Assembly: GCA_905215775.1 (NCBI GenBank)
Contig: CAJMRM010000005.1
Coordinates: 1 to 64,000 of the forward strand
Source of the DNA: an uncultured bacterium
GTDB taxonomy: Bacteria > Bacillota > Clostridia > Lachnospirales > Lachnospiraceae
Length of the DNA stretch: 64,000 nt
Direction of reading: 5' to 3'
In this document: positions 25,325 through 34,567 of the stretch, piece after piece
Layout of the letters: each line of letters begins with the position of its first letter
Numbering within the stretch: the first letter of the stretch is position 1
Notes under the pieces: generated by a model
Seen by the model: the letters and a program-made list of their open reading frames with translations, nothing else
Databases searched by the model: none
Told to the model about the DNA's origin: nothing
Position numbers and translations under genes: made by a program

Positions 25325-25596
25325 AGGCTGTGAAGGGAAGAGTACGCAAAAAGGAAGCTTTCAGAGACCCCGGATGGTGCGAACGGGGAGCAGAGCTTTT
25401 GCAGAAGATGGTCCCGGAGCTGCGCGGCTGAAGAAGCTGCCGGTAAAAAGGCAGAGAGTTGAGGCCGCGACGGAAGCGCCCGTTAGCGCGTCAGGCTGTC
25501 TATGGCAGCCGGTGAGGGGGATCCTGTGAGGGATCTCTGAATTAAAGTGGTAACACGGGGAGAACTCGTCTTTAAGAAAAGACGGGTCTTTTTTTG
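25325..25596 (+). promoter_or_regulatory. T-box leader specific for uncharged tRNA-Met
   Basis: The leader has the order of parts of a T-box. GGGAAGAGTACG opens stem I. AGAGACCCCGG with GGTGCGAAC forms the distal stem I region. GCAGAAGATGGTCC holds a likely ATG specifier (25408-25410), matching methionine. The T-box bulge TGGT (25548-25551) lies in AAAGTGGTAACACGGG; its last T fits the A discriminator base of tRNA-Met. A competing terminator (CTCGTCTTT, 25565-25573, with AAAGACGGG, 25578-25586, then seven T) follows. Uncharged tRNA-Met should stabilise the antiterminator and switch metG on. Confidence 0.88.
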
Positions 25597-25615
25597 TCTT
25601 AAAGGAGGATTTTTT

Positions 25616-27592
25616 ATGTGCAAGAATTGTAAGAAGCCGTACTATATTTCCACGGCCATTGCCTACACATCCGGAAAACCGCATATCGGAAATACGTATG
25701 AGATCGTGCTGGCAGACGCCATCGCGCGGTACAAAAGAGAGCAGGGCTACGACGTATATTTCCAGACCGGAACCGACGAGCACGGCCAGAAGATCGAGCT
25801 AAAGGCCCAGGATGCCGGAGTGACGCCCAAGGAGTTTGTGGACAACGTGGCGGGAGAGATCAAAAATATCTGGGATCTGATGAACACATCCTATGATAAA
25901 TTCATCCGTACCACCGACGAGTACCATGAAAAGCAGGTACAGAAGATCTTTAAGAAGCTGTACGAAAAGGGCGATATCTATAAGGGCCATTATGAGGGTC
26001 TTTACTGTACGCCCTGCGAGTCCTTCTGGACTCCGTCCCAGGTGGTGGACGGAAAGTGTCCCGACTGCGGCCGTCCGGTGCAGCCTGCAAAGGAGGAGGC
26101 ATACTTCTTCCGTATGAGCAAATATGCCCAGAAGCTCATCGACCATATCAACAGCCATCCGGAATTTATCCAGCCGGTATCCAGGAAAAATGAGATGATG
26201 AATAACTTCCTGCTGCCGGGCTTACAGGATCTCTGCGTATCCAGGACCTCCTTTAAGTGGGGGATCCCGGTGGACTTCGATCCGAAGCATGTGACCTATG
26301 TATGGCTGGACGCCCTGACTAACTATATCACAGGGATCGGCTATGACTGCGACGGGAACCATGATGAAAAATTCAATAAGTTCTGGCCGGCAGACCTCCA
26401 TCTCATCGGTAAGGACATCATCCGGTTCCATACTATTTACTGGCCCATCTTCTTAATGGCCCTGGACCTGCCCCTTCCCAAGCAGGTATTCGGCCATCCG
26501 TGGCTCCTCCAGGGCGACGGAAAGATGAGCAAGTCCAAAGGAAACGTGCTGTACGCCGATACGCTGGTGGACTTCTTTGGCGTGGACGCAGTCCGTTACT
26601 TTGTACTCCATGAGATGCCCTTTGAGAACGACGGCGTGATCTCCTGGGAATTAATGGTGGAGCGGATGAACTCCGATCTGGCCAATATCCTGGGCAACCT
26701 GGTGAACCGTACCGTTTCCATGACCAATAAATATTTCGGCGGCGTTGTGGAGAATAAGAACGTCTGCGAGGACGTGGACGATGACTTAAAGGCCGCTGTT
26801 TTAGAGGCTGTGAAGAAGGCAGACGAGAAGATGGAGAAGCTGCGCGTGGCCGACGCCATCACAGAGATCTTCAATATCTTCCGCCGCAGCAATAAATACA
26901 TCGATGAGACTACTCCGTGGACCCTGGCAAAGGACGAGGAGAAGAAGGACCGTCTGGCTACGGTGCTTTATAACCTGACCGAGGCCATCACCATCGGCGC
27001 GTCCCTGCTGTCCTCCTTTATGCCGGAGACGTCTGAAAAGATCCTGGCCCAGCTCAATACGGAGAAGAGGACTCTGGAGGCCATGGACCAGTTCGGCTTG
27101 TATCCCAATGGAAATAAGGTAACGGAGAAGCCGGAGATCCTGTTCGCCCGTATGGACGTGAAGGAGGTCCTGGAGAAGGTGGAGGCCATGAAGGCAGAAG
27201 AGGCCAAGGCCGCCGGAGAAGAAGAGAACGCCCAGGAGGAAAGCGTTGTGGATGTGGAGAAAAAGCCGGAGATCACCTACGACGATTTTGCAAAGCTCCA
27301 GTTCCAGATCGGCCAGATCGTAAAATGCGAGGAAGTGCCCAAGTCCAAAAAGCTGCTCTGCTCCCAGGTGAAGATCGGCTCTGAGACAAGACAGATCGTC
27401 AGCGGCATCAAGGCCTGGTATAAGCCGGACCAGATGGTGGGGAAAAAGGTGATGGTAGTCACCAACTTAAAGCCTGCAAAGCTGGCGGGGCTTCTTTCTG
27501 AGGGTATGATCCTGTGCGCCGAGGACGATGAGGGGAATCTGGCCCTGATGGTCCCGGAAAAGGACGTTAAGCCCGGCTCTGAGGTATGCTAG
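25616..27592 (+). CDS. metG: methionyl-tRNA synthetase
   Basis: Charges tRNA-Met. The 658-residue protein has the class I signature as PHIGNTYE, a four-cysteine zinc knuckle (CTPC, then CPDC), KMSKSKGN, the anticodon-binding helices, and a C-terminal EMAP/Trbp111-like tRNA-binding domain (from about residue 555) that helps dimerisation. A Glu/Ala-rich linker joins the last two domains. ATG 25616 has AAAGGAGG upstream; the in-frame start at 25547 lies within the T-box. It heads an operon with traX, tatD, rsmA and others, regulated by methionine supply. Confidence 0.97.
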   Translation: MCKNCKKPYYISTAIAYTSGKPHIGNTYEIVLADAIARYKREQGYDVYFQTGTDEHGQKIELKAQDAGVTPKEFVDNVAGEIKNIWDLMNTSYDKFIRTTDEYHEKQVQKIFKKLYEKGDIYKGHYEGLYCTPCESFWTPSQVVDGKCPDCGRPVQPAKEEAYFFRMSKYAQKLIDHINSHPEFIQPVSRKNEMMNNFLLPGLQDLCVSRTSFKWGIPVDFDPKHVTYVWLDALTNYITGIGYDCDGNHDEKFNKFWPADLHLIGKDIIRFHTIYWPIFLMALDLPLPKQVFGHPWLLQGDGKMSKSKGNVLYADTLVDFFGVDAVRYFVLHEMPFENDGVISWELMVERMNSDLANILGNLVNRTVSMTNKYFGGVVENKNVCEDVDDDLKAAVLEAVKKADEKMEKLRVADAITEIFNIFRRSNKYIDETTPWTLAKDEEKKDRLATVLYNLTEAITIGASLLSSFMPETSEKILAQLNTEKRTLEAMDQFGLYPNGNKVTEKPEILFARMDVKEVLEKVEAMKAEEAKAAGEEENAQEESVVDVEKKPEITYDDFAKLQFQIGQIVKCEEVPKSKKLLCSQVKIGSETRQIVSGIKAWYKPDQMVGKKVMVVTNLKPAKLAGLLSEGMILCAEDDEGNLALMVPEKDVKPGSEVC

Positions 27593-28344
27593 TCCGGCAG
27601 AGGACATATTCTGCATCAGACCTTAAGCGGATCGCCATGGGGGCCATGGCCCTGGACCATCTGGCGTTCCATCTGATGGAACGCGGCGGCGGGGACCTCC
27701 CCATGGCCTGGTATATTCTGGGAACAGCCATGCGCCTTGCGGGGCGGGTGGCTTTTCCTCTTTATGGCTTTTCTCTGGTCCAGGGCTTTTTCCACACGGG
27801 AGACTGGGAAAAGTATATGAAGCGCATGGTCCTTCTGGCCCTGGTTTCAGAGATCCCATTTAACCTCATATGCAGCGGAAGAATGGTATATCCGGTGCAG
27901 AATACGCTGGTGACTCTTTCCATCAGCCTTCTGGCGTTAAAGGGGATCCGGGCCGTCCAGATCTGGGAGCCGGGGGAAGGGGCCTTTGGAGGCTGCGGGC
28001 GGGCTGTATGGCTGAAGGCTGCGGCGGCTGCCTTTATTGCGGCCGCTTCCATGGCTGCGGCAGGGATTTTAAACTCCGATTATGGCCCGCTGGGCGTACT
28101 TTTTATCCTGATCCTGTATTTTTATAATGGAAATTTCCAGGCCCAGAGCCTGGCGGGAGGCGCGGTGCTGATCCTTTTGGATGGAATCGCCGGGGGAGCC
28201 TTCGGATGCATTGCATTTTTCTTCATCAGCCGTTACAATGGAACCAGAGGGAAACGGCTGGGATATCTGCCCTATGGGTTTTATCCGGCCCATCTGCTCA
28301 TCATTTACTTCATAGGAGTGCTGATCTATGGAATACATTTTTGA
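27586..28344 (+). CDS. TraX-family membrane protein
   Basis: A 252-residue protein with seven to eight hydrophobic segments of the TraX/acyltransferase-like family (LKRIAMGAMALDHLAF at the start, FYPAHLLIIYFIG near the end). The name comes from the F-pilin acetylase, but chromosomal copies in Clostridia are not tied to conjugation and their role is unknown. Its ATG lies inside the last codons of metG (seven-base overlap) and its end overlaps tatD by 17 bases, so the three genes are translationally linked. Confidence 0.85.
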   Translation: MLVRQRTYSASDLKRIAMGAMALDHLAFHLMERGGGDLPMAWYILGTAMRLAGRVAFPLYGFSLVQGFFHTGDWEKYMKRMVLLALVSEIPFNLICSGRMVYPVQNTLVTLSISLLALKGIRAVQIWEPGEGAFGGCGRAVWLKAAAAAFIAAASMAAAGILNSDYGPLGVLFILILYFYNGNFQAQSLAGGAVLILLDGIAGGAFGCIAFFFISRYNGTRGKRLGYLPYGFYPAHLLIIYFIGVLIYGIHF

Positions 28345-29098
28345 TACCCACGCCCATTACGACGATGAGGCGTTTGACGGGGACAGGGAGAGCCTGATCG
28401 GGAGCCTTAAGGCGAACGGGATCGGGAACGTCTGCAACATCGGCGCCAGTATGGAGTCCTGCCGGACCACCCTGGCCCTGGCGGAAACGTATCCCTTTTT
28501 TTACGGAGCCCTGGGGGTCCATCCCAATGAAACGAAGGATCTGACCGAGGAGGACATGGAATGGCTCCGGAAGGCCTCCGGATCGGAAAAGATCGTGGCC
28601 ATCGGAGAGATCGGCCTGGATTATTACTGGGATGAGCCAGACCGGGAGATCCAGAAACAATGGTTTGTCCGCCAGCTCTCTCTGGCGAAGGAGACGGGAC
28701 TTCCGGTGGTGATCCACAGCCGGGACGCGGCAAAGGACACCATGGACATCATAAAAGCGGAGCATAAAGGGACAACCGGCGGCGTGATCCACTGCTTTTC
28801 CTACGGTGTGGACCAGGCCCGGGAATATCTGGACATGGGATATTTCCTGGGGATCGGCGGCGTCCTGACCTTTAAGAACGCCAGGAAGCTCAAGGAGGTG
28901 GCGGAATACGCGCCCATGGACCGGCTGGTCCTGGAAACCGACTGCCCCTATCTGACGCCCGCGCCCTACCGGGGAAAGAGGAATTCCTCCCTGTATCTCT
29001 CCTATGTGGCGGAGGCCCTGGCAGAGCTTAAGGGCATGGAAAAGGACGAAGTGATCCGCGTCACCGCAGAGAATGCCAGACGGCTTTACAGGCTTTAA
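28328..29098 (+). CDS. tatD: TatD-family metal-dependent deoxyribonuclease
   Basis: A 256-residue TIM-barrel hydrolase. Metal ligands are seen in DTHAHYDD (residues 6-13), GEIGLDYYW, VIHSRD, HCFSYG and LETDCPYLTP. TatD enzymes are 3'-5' DNA exonucleases with proposed roles in DNA repair and turnover. In Firmicutes tatD commonly lies between metG and rsmA (ksgA), as it does here, which supports both the call and the operon. The start overlaps the end of the TraX gene. Confidence 0.94.
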   Translation: MEYIFDTHAHYDDEAFDGDRESLIGSLKANGIGNVCNIGASMESCRTTLALAETYPFFYGALGVHPNETKDLTEEDMEWLRKASGSEKIVAIGEIGLDYYWDEPDREIQKQWFVRQLSLAKETGLPVVIHSRDAAKDTMDIIKAEHKGTTGGVIHCFSYGVDQAREYLDMGYFLGIGGVLTFKNARKLKEVAEYAPMDRLVLETDCPYLTPAPYRGKRNSSLYLSYVAEALAELKGMEKDEVIRVTAENARRLYRL

Positions 29099-29116
29099 GA
29101 AAAGTGAGAATCGTAT

Positions 29117-29983
29117 ATGAAAGAATATCTGGGAAATCCCAAGAACACCATTGAGATCATACAAAAGTATGAATTTATGTTCCAGAAAAAATTCGGCCAG
29201 AATTTTCTGATCGACACCCATGTGCTGGAAAAGATCATCAGCGCCGCCGGAGTCACAAAGGACGACTGCGTGCTGGAGATCGGCCCCGGCATCGGCACCA
29301 TGACCCAGTATCTGGCAGAAAACGCCAGGCAGGTGGTGGCCGTGGAGATCGACCGGAATCTGATCCCCATTCTGGGGGAGACCCTGGCGGCCTGGGACAA
29401 TGTGACCATCATCAACGAGGATATTTTAAAGGTGGATATCCGGGAGCTGGCGGATCGGTATAACGGCGGCCGTCCCATTAAGGTGGTGGCCAACCTTCCG
29501 TATTATATCACCACGCCCATCATCATGGGGCTGTTTGAAAGCGGCGTGCCCATTGATAACATTACGGTCATGGTCCAGAAGGAGGTGGCCGACCGGATGA
29601 AGGAGGGGCCCGGCTCCAAGGATTACGGAGCCCTGTCTCTGGCGGTCCAGTATTACGCGAAGCCGGAGATCGTGGCCAATGTGCCGCCCAACTGCTTTAT
29701 TCCCAGACCCAGCGTGGGCTCTGCGGTGATCCGGCTCACAAGGCACACGGAGCCGCCAGTGACGGTCCGGGACGAGAAGCTGATGTTTAAGCTGATCCGG
29801 GCGTCCTTTAACCAGAGGAGAAAGACTCTGCAGAACGGATTAAATAATGCTCCGGAGCTGCCGTTTTCCAAGGAAAAGGTAGCTGCGGCTATTGCGCGCA
29901 TGGGCCTTCCGGCATCGGTCCGGGGCGAGGCGCTGACGCTTTCCCAGTTTGCGGAGCTTTCGGATATTTTAGGGGAACTGTAG
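29117..29983 (+). CDS. rsmA: 16S rRNA (adenine1518/1519-N6) dimethyltransferase
   Basis: Methylates the two conserved adenines in helix 45 of 16S rRNA with SAM during late 30S assembly. Seen: FGQNFLIDTHVLEKI, the SAM loop LEIGPGIGTMTQYLA, acidic VAVEID, and the catalytic VANLPYYITTPI. The 288-residue length is normal. It follows tatD by 18 bases and belongs to the same operon. The alternative name is ksgA; loss of the enzyme is known to give kasugamycin resistance. Confidence 0.96.
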   Translation: MKEYLGNPKNTIEIIQKYEFMFQKKFGQNFLIDTHVLEKIISAAGVTKDDCVLEIGPGIGTMTQYLAENARQVVAVEIDRNLIPILGETLAAWDNVTIINEDILKVDIRELADRYNGGRPIKVVANLPYYITTPIIMGLFESGVPIDNITVMVQKEVADRMKEGPGSKDYGALSLAVQYYAKPEIVANVPPNCFIPRPSVGSAVIRLTRHTEPPVTVRDEKLMFKLIRASFNQRRKTLQNGLNNAPELPFSKEKVAAAIARMGLPASVRGEALTLSQFAELSDILGEL

Positions 29984-30009
29984 ACAAGGTTTCAGAAAGG
30001 GGAGTTTTT

Positions 30010-30699
30010 ATGGGATTTAATGAGATGACACACGCGTTTCTGGCGGCCAGGTACTATATCCGTCTTACGGAGCAGTTCGGAGACCGGGGGCGGGAGGCCT
30101 TTATCCATGGGATCCAGTATTACGGAAGCCAGAGGGGCCGCCGCATGGCCCAGAGAGCCATCCGGGACGGAAAGCCCCTGACCTATGAGAACTACTGCCG
30201 GTACGGAGAGTGGATCAATACGGAGGAGATCAAGGCCATGGGAGCCGCCAACCGGGTGGAGATCGGAGGCTATGATCCCGATTATATCATGAACATCTAT
30301 GCCTGCCCGTGGTTTGCCCAGTTCCAGAAAATGGGAGCCGGAGAGGCGGGAACGGCTTACTGCAGCGTCCTGGACGCCTCCATTTCCCGGGGCTTCAATC
30401 CGGATATCCGGTATGAGGTGCCCCAGACCCTCCACACCCACGACCACTGCGTCCAGATCGTCCGGAACGCCGGACTGACCCCGGAAATGAAGATCGAAAA
30501 ATATATGCCTGGGGTAAAGACCTTCGAGTACCACTGCGCCCACACCTTCTGGTCCCTCAGAGAGGTTTCGGAGGGGATCTTCGGGGACGAGGGCGTAAAG
30601 GCCAGCGACCTGGTGCTGGAGGACTTTGCAAAGGAGTACGGACAGGAGATGGCGGACGCCATCGCCGGCTATAAGGACACAAATTTTAATATGGCATGA
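30010..30699 (+). CDS. L-2-amino-thiazoline-4-carboxylate hydrolase-family protein
   Basis: A 229-residue protein resembling the ATC hydrolase family, named for an enzyme in L-cysteine formation from 2-amino-thiazoline-4-carboxylate. Recognisable stretches are HAFLAARYYIRLTEQFG, IYACPWFAQFQKMG and HTHDHCVQIV. Most clostridial members have no tested activity, so the substrate is open. GAAAGGGGAG precedes the start. It sits 26 bases after rsmA and eight bases before the MATE gene, in the metG operon. Confidence 0.75.
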   Translation: MGFNEMTHAFLAARYYIRLTEQFGDRGREAFIHGIQYYGSQRGRRMAQRAIRDGKPLTYENYCRYGEWINTEEIKAMGAANRVEIGGYDPDYIMNIYACPWFAQFQKMGAGEAGTAYCSVLDASISRGFNPDIRYEVPQTLHTHDHCVQIVRNAGLTPEMKIEKYMPGVKTFEYHCAHTFWSLREVSEGIFGDEGVKASDLVLEDFAKEYGQEMADAIAGYKDTNFNMA

Positions 30700-30706
30700 G
30701 GAAATT

Positions 30707-32020
30707 ATGAAACAGAACCGTTTACTTGAAGACCCGGTCCGCAGCGTATTCTTAAGCTACCTTCTGCCGTCGGTCAGCGCCACCCTGGTAACGTCCATCT
30801 ATATCCTGGCGGATACCATGATGATCGGCCGCGGCATTGGTTCCGTGGGAATTGCGGCACTGAATATCCTGCTGCCCCTTTACAGCACCTTTTACGGCTT
30901 CGGCATGATGTGCGGCATCGGAGGCAGCGTCCTGTTTGGCTTTTCCAGAGGAAAGGGGAACGAGCGGGAGGCCCGCGGGTATTTTACCACCGGCCTCCTG
31001 ATGGCCCTGGGCTTCGCAGCCCTGTCCCTGATCCTCTGCAATGTGTTTTTTGACCCGCTTTTAAAGCTTTTGGGCGTAACCCCGGCCATGAGGGACCACG
31101 CCTTGGCTTACGGGCGGGTGCTGGTGACCGCGTCGCCCATGTGCGTCATGTCGTCGTTTTTACAGGCATTTGTAAGAAATGACGGAGCGCCGAAGCTGGC
31201 CATGGCGGGGGTCATCAGCGGCGGCGTCACCAATGTGATCCTGGATTATGTATTTATTTTTATTATGAAATGGGGCATGGGCGGCGCCATGCTGGCCACG
31301 GCCACCGGCACGACCCTGACCGTTCTGATCCTGAGCAGCCATTTCCTTTCAAAGGAAAACCACTTAAAGCCCGTTTGGAACGTGAGCCTTAAGAAGGTTT
31401 TTGAGATCCTTGGAAACGGCCTGGCAAGCTTCATCCTGGAGGTATCCAACGGCTTTGTGATGCTTCTGTTCAACCGTCAGCTTTTAGCCTATGTGGGCGA
31501 CCTGGGCGTGGTGGTCTATGGGATCATCAGCAACACGGCTTTGGTGGTGACCTCCATCTCCAACGGCATGGCCCAGGCGGTGCAGCCCCTTCTTTCGGCC
31601 AACTACGGGGCCGGGAAGAGGGACCGGGTCCATCAGGGCCTGGGCCTGGGGATCCGGGTGTCCCTGGCTGCGGGGCTTATTTTCACGGCGTCAGGCTTCT
31701 TCTTCCCGACCCAGCTGGCGTACCTGTTTTTAGAGCCCACGGAGGAGATCCTTTCCATGGCGGTCCCGGCCATCCGGCTGTATTTTCTGGCGTTCCTGGT
31801 GAGCGAGTGGAATATCATGTGCAGCACCTATTTCCAGTCGGTGGTGCAGCCGAAGCGCTCTCTGACCATTACTCTTCTGAGGGGAGTGGTCTTAAATACG
31901 GTGCTGGTGCTGGTGCTTCCGGCTGTCCTGGGCGTCAACGGCATCTGGCTGGTGGTGACGGCGTCTGAGTTTATCACAGCGGCAGTGGCTTTCTTCTTTA
32001 TCCGCAGAGAAACGCATTGA
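30707..32020 (+). CDS. MATE-family multidrug/cation antiporter
   Basis: A 437-residue polytopic protein with the usual twelve hydrophobic segments and the duplicated MATE layout: SYLLPSVSATLVTSIYILAD at the start, QAFVRNDGAPKLAMAG in the middle, and QAVQPLLSANYGAG in the second half. MATE proteins export cationic drugs or metabolites using Na+ or H+ gradients. The upstream in-frame start at 30626 would overlap the preceding gene by 74 bases and has no ribosome site, so I use 30707 (GAGGAAATT). Last gene of the metG operon. Confidence 0.9.
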   Translation: MKQNRLLEDPVRSVFLSYLLPSVSATLVTSIYILADTMMIGRGIGSVGIAALNILLPLYSTFYGFGMMCGIGGSVLFGFSRGKGNEREARGYFTTGLLMALGFAALSLILCNVFFDPLLKLLGVTPAMRDHALAYGRVLVTASPMCVMSSFLQAFVRNDGAPKLAMAGVISGGVTNVILDYVFIFIMKWGMGGAMLATATGTTLTVLILSSHFLSKENHLKPVWNVSLKKVFEILGNGLASFILEVSNGFVMLLFNRQLLAYVGDLGVVVYGIISNTALVVTSISNGMAQAVQPLLSANYGAGKRDRVHQGLGLGIRVSLAAGLIFTASGFFFPTQLAYLFLEPTEEILSMAVPAIRLYFLAFLVSEWNIMCSTYFQSVVQPKRSLTITLLRGVVLNTVLVLVLPAVLGVNGIWLVVTASEFITAAVAFFFIRRETH

Positions 32021-32045
32021 CATGGAAAAGCCATATTGCTAAAAT
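32017..32045 (+). promoter_or_regulatory. promoter of ddh
   Basis: TTGACA (32017-32022, overlapping the MATE stop codon), 17-base spacer, TAAAAT (32040-32045). Confidence 0.75.
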
Positions 32046-32046
32046 G

Positions 32047-32077
32047 AAAAAAGACCGGGAGGTTTCAGGCCCGGTCT
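32047..32077. terminator. hairpin at the 5' end of the ddh transcript; minus-strand terminator shape
   Basis: AGACCGGG (32052-32059) pairs with CCCGGTCT (32070-32077). With the ddh promoter just before it, the stem would start at about +1 of the mRNA. On the minus strand the stem is followed by six T and looks like an intrinsic terminator. Confidence 0.55.
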
Positions 32078-32153
32078 GAGGAGACTGTGAATCAGAGCCG
32101 GATCTGCGGCGGGGTTTTGCCGGAGCCGGACACAGAATGGAGGAATGAGATCT

Positions 32154-33140
32154 ATGACGATTCGGGTAGGAATCATGGGATATGGAAACCTTGGGCGCGG
32201 TGTAGAATGCGCGCTGAAGCAGAATCCCGATATGGAATTAGCGGCAGTATTTACAAGAAGGGCTCCAGAAAGCGTGAAGATCCTGACAGAGGGCGTGAGG
32301 GTATATCCTGCGAAGGCTGCAAAGGACCTGGCGGACCAGGTGGACGTTCTGATCCTCTGCGGAGGCAGCGCCACAGATCTTCCGGAGCAGACCCCGGAGT
32401 ATGCGAAATATTTTAACGTGGTGGACAGCTTCGATACCCATGCAAAGATCCCGGAGCACTTTGCAGCCGTAGATAAGACTGCAAGGGAGGCCGGAAACGT
32501 GGCGGTGATCTCCGCAGGCTGGGATCCCGGAATGTTTTCCTTAAATCGCCTGTATGGAAGCGCGGTGCTTCCGGACGGAAAGGATTATACCTTCTGGGGC
32601 AGAGGCGTGAGCCAGGGCCATTCTGACGCCATCCGCCGCATTGCGGGCGTTAAGGATGCAAGACAGTATACGATCCCGGTGGAGAGCGCCCTGGAGGCCA
32701 TCCGCAGCGGGGAAACGCCGGAGCTGACCACGAGACAGAAGCACACCAGAGAGTGCTTTGTGGTGACAGAGGAGGGCGCAGACCAGGCGGCCATCGAGAA
32801 AGAGATCGTGACCATGCCCAATTACTTTGCCGACTACGATACCACCGTTCATTTTATCTCCCAGGAGGAGATGGAGCGGGACCACAGAAGCCTGCCCCAC
32901 GGCGGCTTTGTGATCCGCAGCGGAAAAACGGGCTGGGAGCTGGAGCATAACCATGTGATCGAGTACAGCCTGAAGCTGGATTCCAACCCGGAATTCACCT
33001 CTTCCGTGATCGTGGCCTGTGCGAGAGCCGCGTACCGTATGAAGCAGGAGGGCATGACCGGCTGTAAGACGATCCTGGATCTTCCGCCGGCGTACTTATC
33101 CTCAAAGAGCGGAGAGGAACTGAGAAAGGAACTTTTGTAG
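32154..33140 (+). CDS. ddh: meso-diaminopimelate dehydrogenase
   Basis: Makes meso-diaminopimelate directly from tetrahydrodipicolinate, ammonia and NADPH, giving lysine and the cross-linking residue of peptidoglycan. The 328-residue protein shows the Rossmann motif GIMGYGNLGRGV at its N-terminus, LCGGSATDLPEQ, and the substrate-binding WDPGMFSLNRL and GRGVSQGHSDAIRR. ATG 32154 is chosen over 32145 because GGAGGA at 32139-32144 directly abuts the earlier codon. The single-step ddh route is common in Clostridia. Confidence 0.94.
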   Translation: MTIRVGIMGYGNLGRGVECALKQNPDMELAAVFTRRAPESVKILTEGVRVYPAKAAKDLADQVDVLILCGGSATDLPEQTPEYAKYFNVVDSFDTHAKIPEHFAAVDKTAREAGNVAVISAGWDPGMFSLNRLYGSAVLPDGKDYTFWGRGVSQGHSDAIRRIAGVKDARQYTIPVESALEAIRSGETPELTTRQKHTRECFVVTEEGADQAAIEKEIVTMPNYFADYDTTVHFISQEEMERDHRSLPHGGFVIRSGKTGWELEHNHVIEYSLKLDSNPEFTSSVIVACARAAYRMKQEGMTGCKTILDLPPAYLSSKSGEELRKELL

Positions 33141-33172
33141 AAAAATATTTTTTAAAACAATAGGTGAAACTG

Positions 33173-34567
33173 ATGCAGCGAAAGAAAAATGAAACCGTGC
33201 AGTATAATGGGATCACGGAGGGCGTGATCTGGCAGCAGCTTTTGATCTTCTTCTTCCCGATTCTGTTTGGAACCTTTTTCCAGCAGCTTTACAACACGGC
33301 GGATGCCATGATCGTGGGAAAATTCGTTGGAAAGGAAGCCCTGTCTGCCGTGGGCGGCACCACAGGAAACCTTATTAACCTGCTGGTGGGCTTCTTCGTG
33401 GGCCTGTCCTCCGGTGCGGCGGTGATCGTTTCCCAGCATTACGGAGCGCGCCAGGACGACCAGGTGCGAACCTCGGTCCATACCTCCTTCTGCCTGGCTC
33501 TGGCCGGAGGCGTTTTCCTGATGATCGTGGGCGAGGCCTGCGCCAGAGTGGCTGTAAAGGCCATGGGAGCCCCGGAAGAGATCATGGACTATTCCGTTAC
33601 GTATATGCGGATCTACTTTATCGGAGTGATCCCCAACCTGGTCTACAACATGGGCGCGGCCATTTTAAGGGCTGTGGGAGACTCCAAGCGGCCGCTGTAT
33701 TATCTGATCGTCTGTTGTTTTGTGAACATCGGACTGGATCTTCTGTTCGTTGTTATATTGAAAATGGAGGTGGCGGGAGCCGCCCTGGCGACGATCCTGT
33801 CCCAGCTTCTTTCCGCCATTCTGGTGATGTGGACGCTGATGCGCACGAAGGAATCCTTCCGGTTTGAGCTGAAGCACCTGAAGGTGGATAAGCCTATGCT
33901 GAGAAAGATCATCCAGATCGGTTTTCCGGCGGGACTCCAATCGGTGCTCTACTCCATCTCCAACGTGGTGATCCAGGCCAACATCAACAGCTTCGGAACC
34001 AACGTTATTGCGGCCTGGGCCGTTTACGGCAAGGTGGACGGACTGTTCTGGATGATCATGGACGCCATGGGCATTGCCATCACCACCTTTGCGGGCCAGA
34101 ACTTCGGCGCCCGTAAATACGAGCGGATGCAGAAGGGCCATTATGTGGGCCTGGGGATCACCACGGTCCTGACGGCCATCCTGGCTGCGGGCGTTATGCT
34201 TTTTGGCAGCGTCCTGGGCTCGCTCTTTACCAGCGATCCGGACGTGCTGGCGGAGAGTATGACCATTATCCGGTTCGTGACGCCGTTCTGGTTCAGCTAC
34301 ATCTGCGTAAACGTATTTTCCAGCACCCTCCGGGGCATCGGCGATACGTTTATCCCCATGCTGCTGATCTGCTTCGGTACCTGCGGATTAAGAGTCCTCT
34401 GGATCTTTACGGCCGGAGTGATGTACCCGGGCCTTTATACCAGCCTGGCCAGCTATCCCTTAAGCTGGACTGTCACATCCATTGCGTTTATCATTTATTA
34501 CTATAAATTCAGTGAGATGCGCCGGATCAACAAGCTGGTAAAGAAAGAAAAGAAGGAACGGCAGTAA
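33173..34567 (+). CDS. MATE-family efflux transporter
   Basis: A 464-residue MATE transporter with twelve hydrophobic segments: FFFPILFGTFFQQLYNTADA at the start, NMGAAILRAVGDSKRPLYY, and GQNFGARKYERMQKG in the second half. It differs clearly from the MATE protein at 30707. A GTG at 33164 is in frame, but AGGTGA just there acts better as the ribosome site for ATG 33173. The stop overlaps the start of the next gene by one base (TAATG), so it is coupled to the LRR gene. Confidence 0.88.
   Translation: MQRKKNETVQYNGITEGVIWQQLLIFFFPILFGTFFQQLYNTADAMIVGKFVGKEALSAVGGTTGNLINLLVGFFVGLSSGAAVIVSQHYGARQDDQVRTSVHTSFCLALAGGVFLMIVGEACARVAVKAMGAPEEIMDYSVTYMRIYFIGVIPNLVYNMGAAILRAVGDSKRPLYYLIVCCFVNIGLDLLFVVILKMEVAGAALATILSQLLSAILVMWTLMRTKESFRFELKHLKVDKPMLRKIIQIGFPAGLQSVLYSISNVVIQANINSFGTNVIAAWAVYGKVDGLFWMIMDAMGIAITTFAGQNFGARKYERMQKGHYVGLGITTVLTAILAAGVMLFGSVLGSLFTSDPDVLAESMTIIRFVTPFWFSYICVNVFSSTLRGIGDTFIPMLLICFGTCGLRVLWIFTAGVMYPGLYTSLASYPLSWTVTSIAFIIYYYKFSEMRRINKLVKKEKKERQ

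Noticed and set aside
30626..30706. Longer N-terminus for the MATE transporter
   Set aside because: It would overlap the previous gene by 74 bases and precede the normal membrane-protein start MKQNRLLEDPV without a ribosome site.
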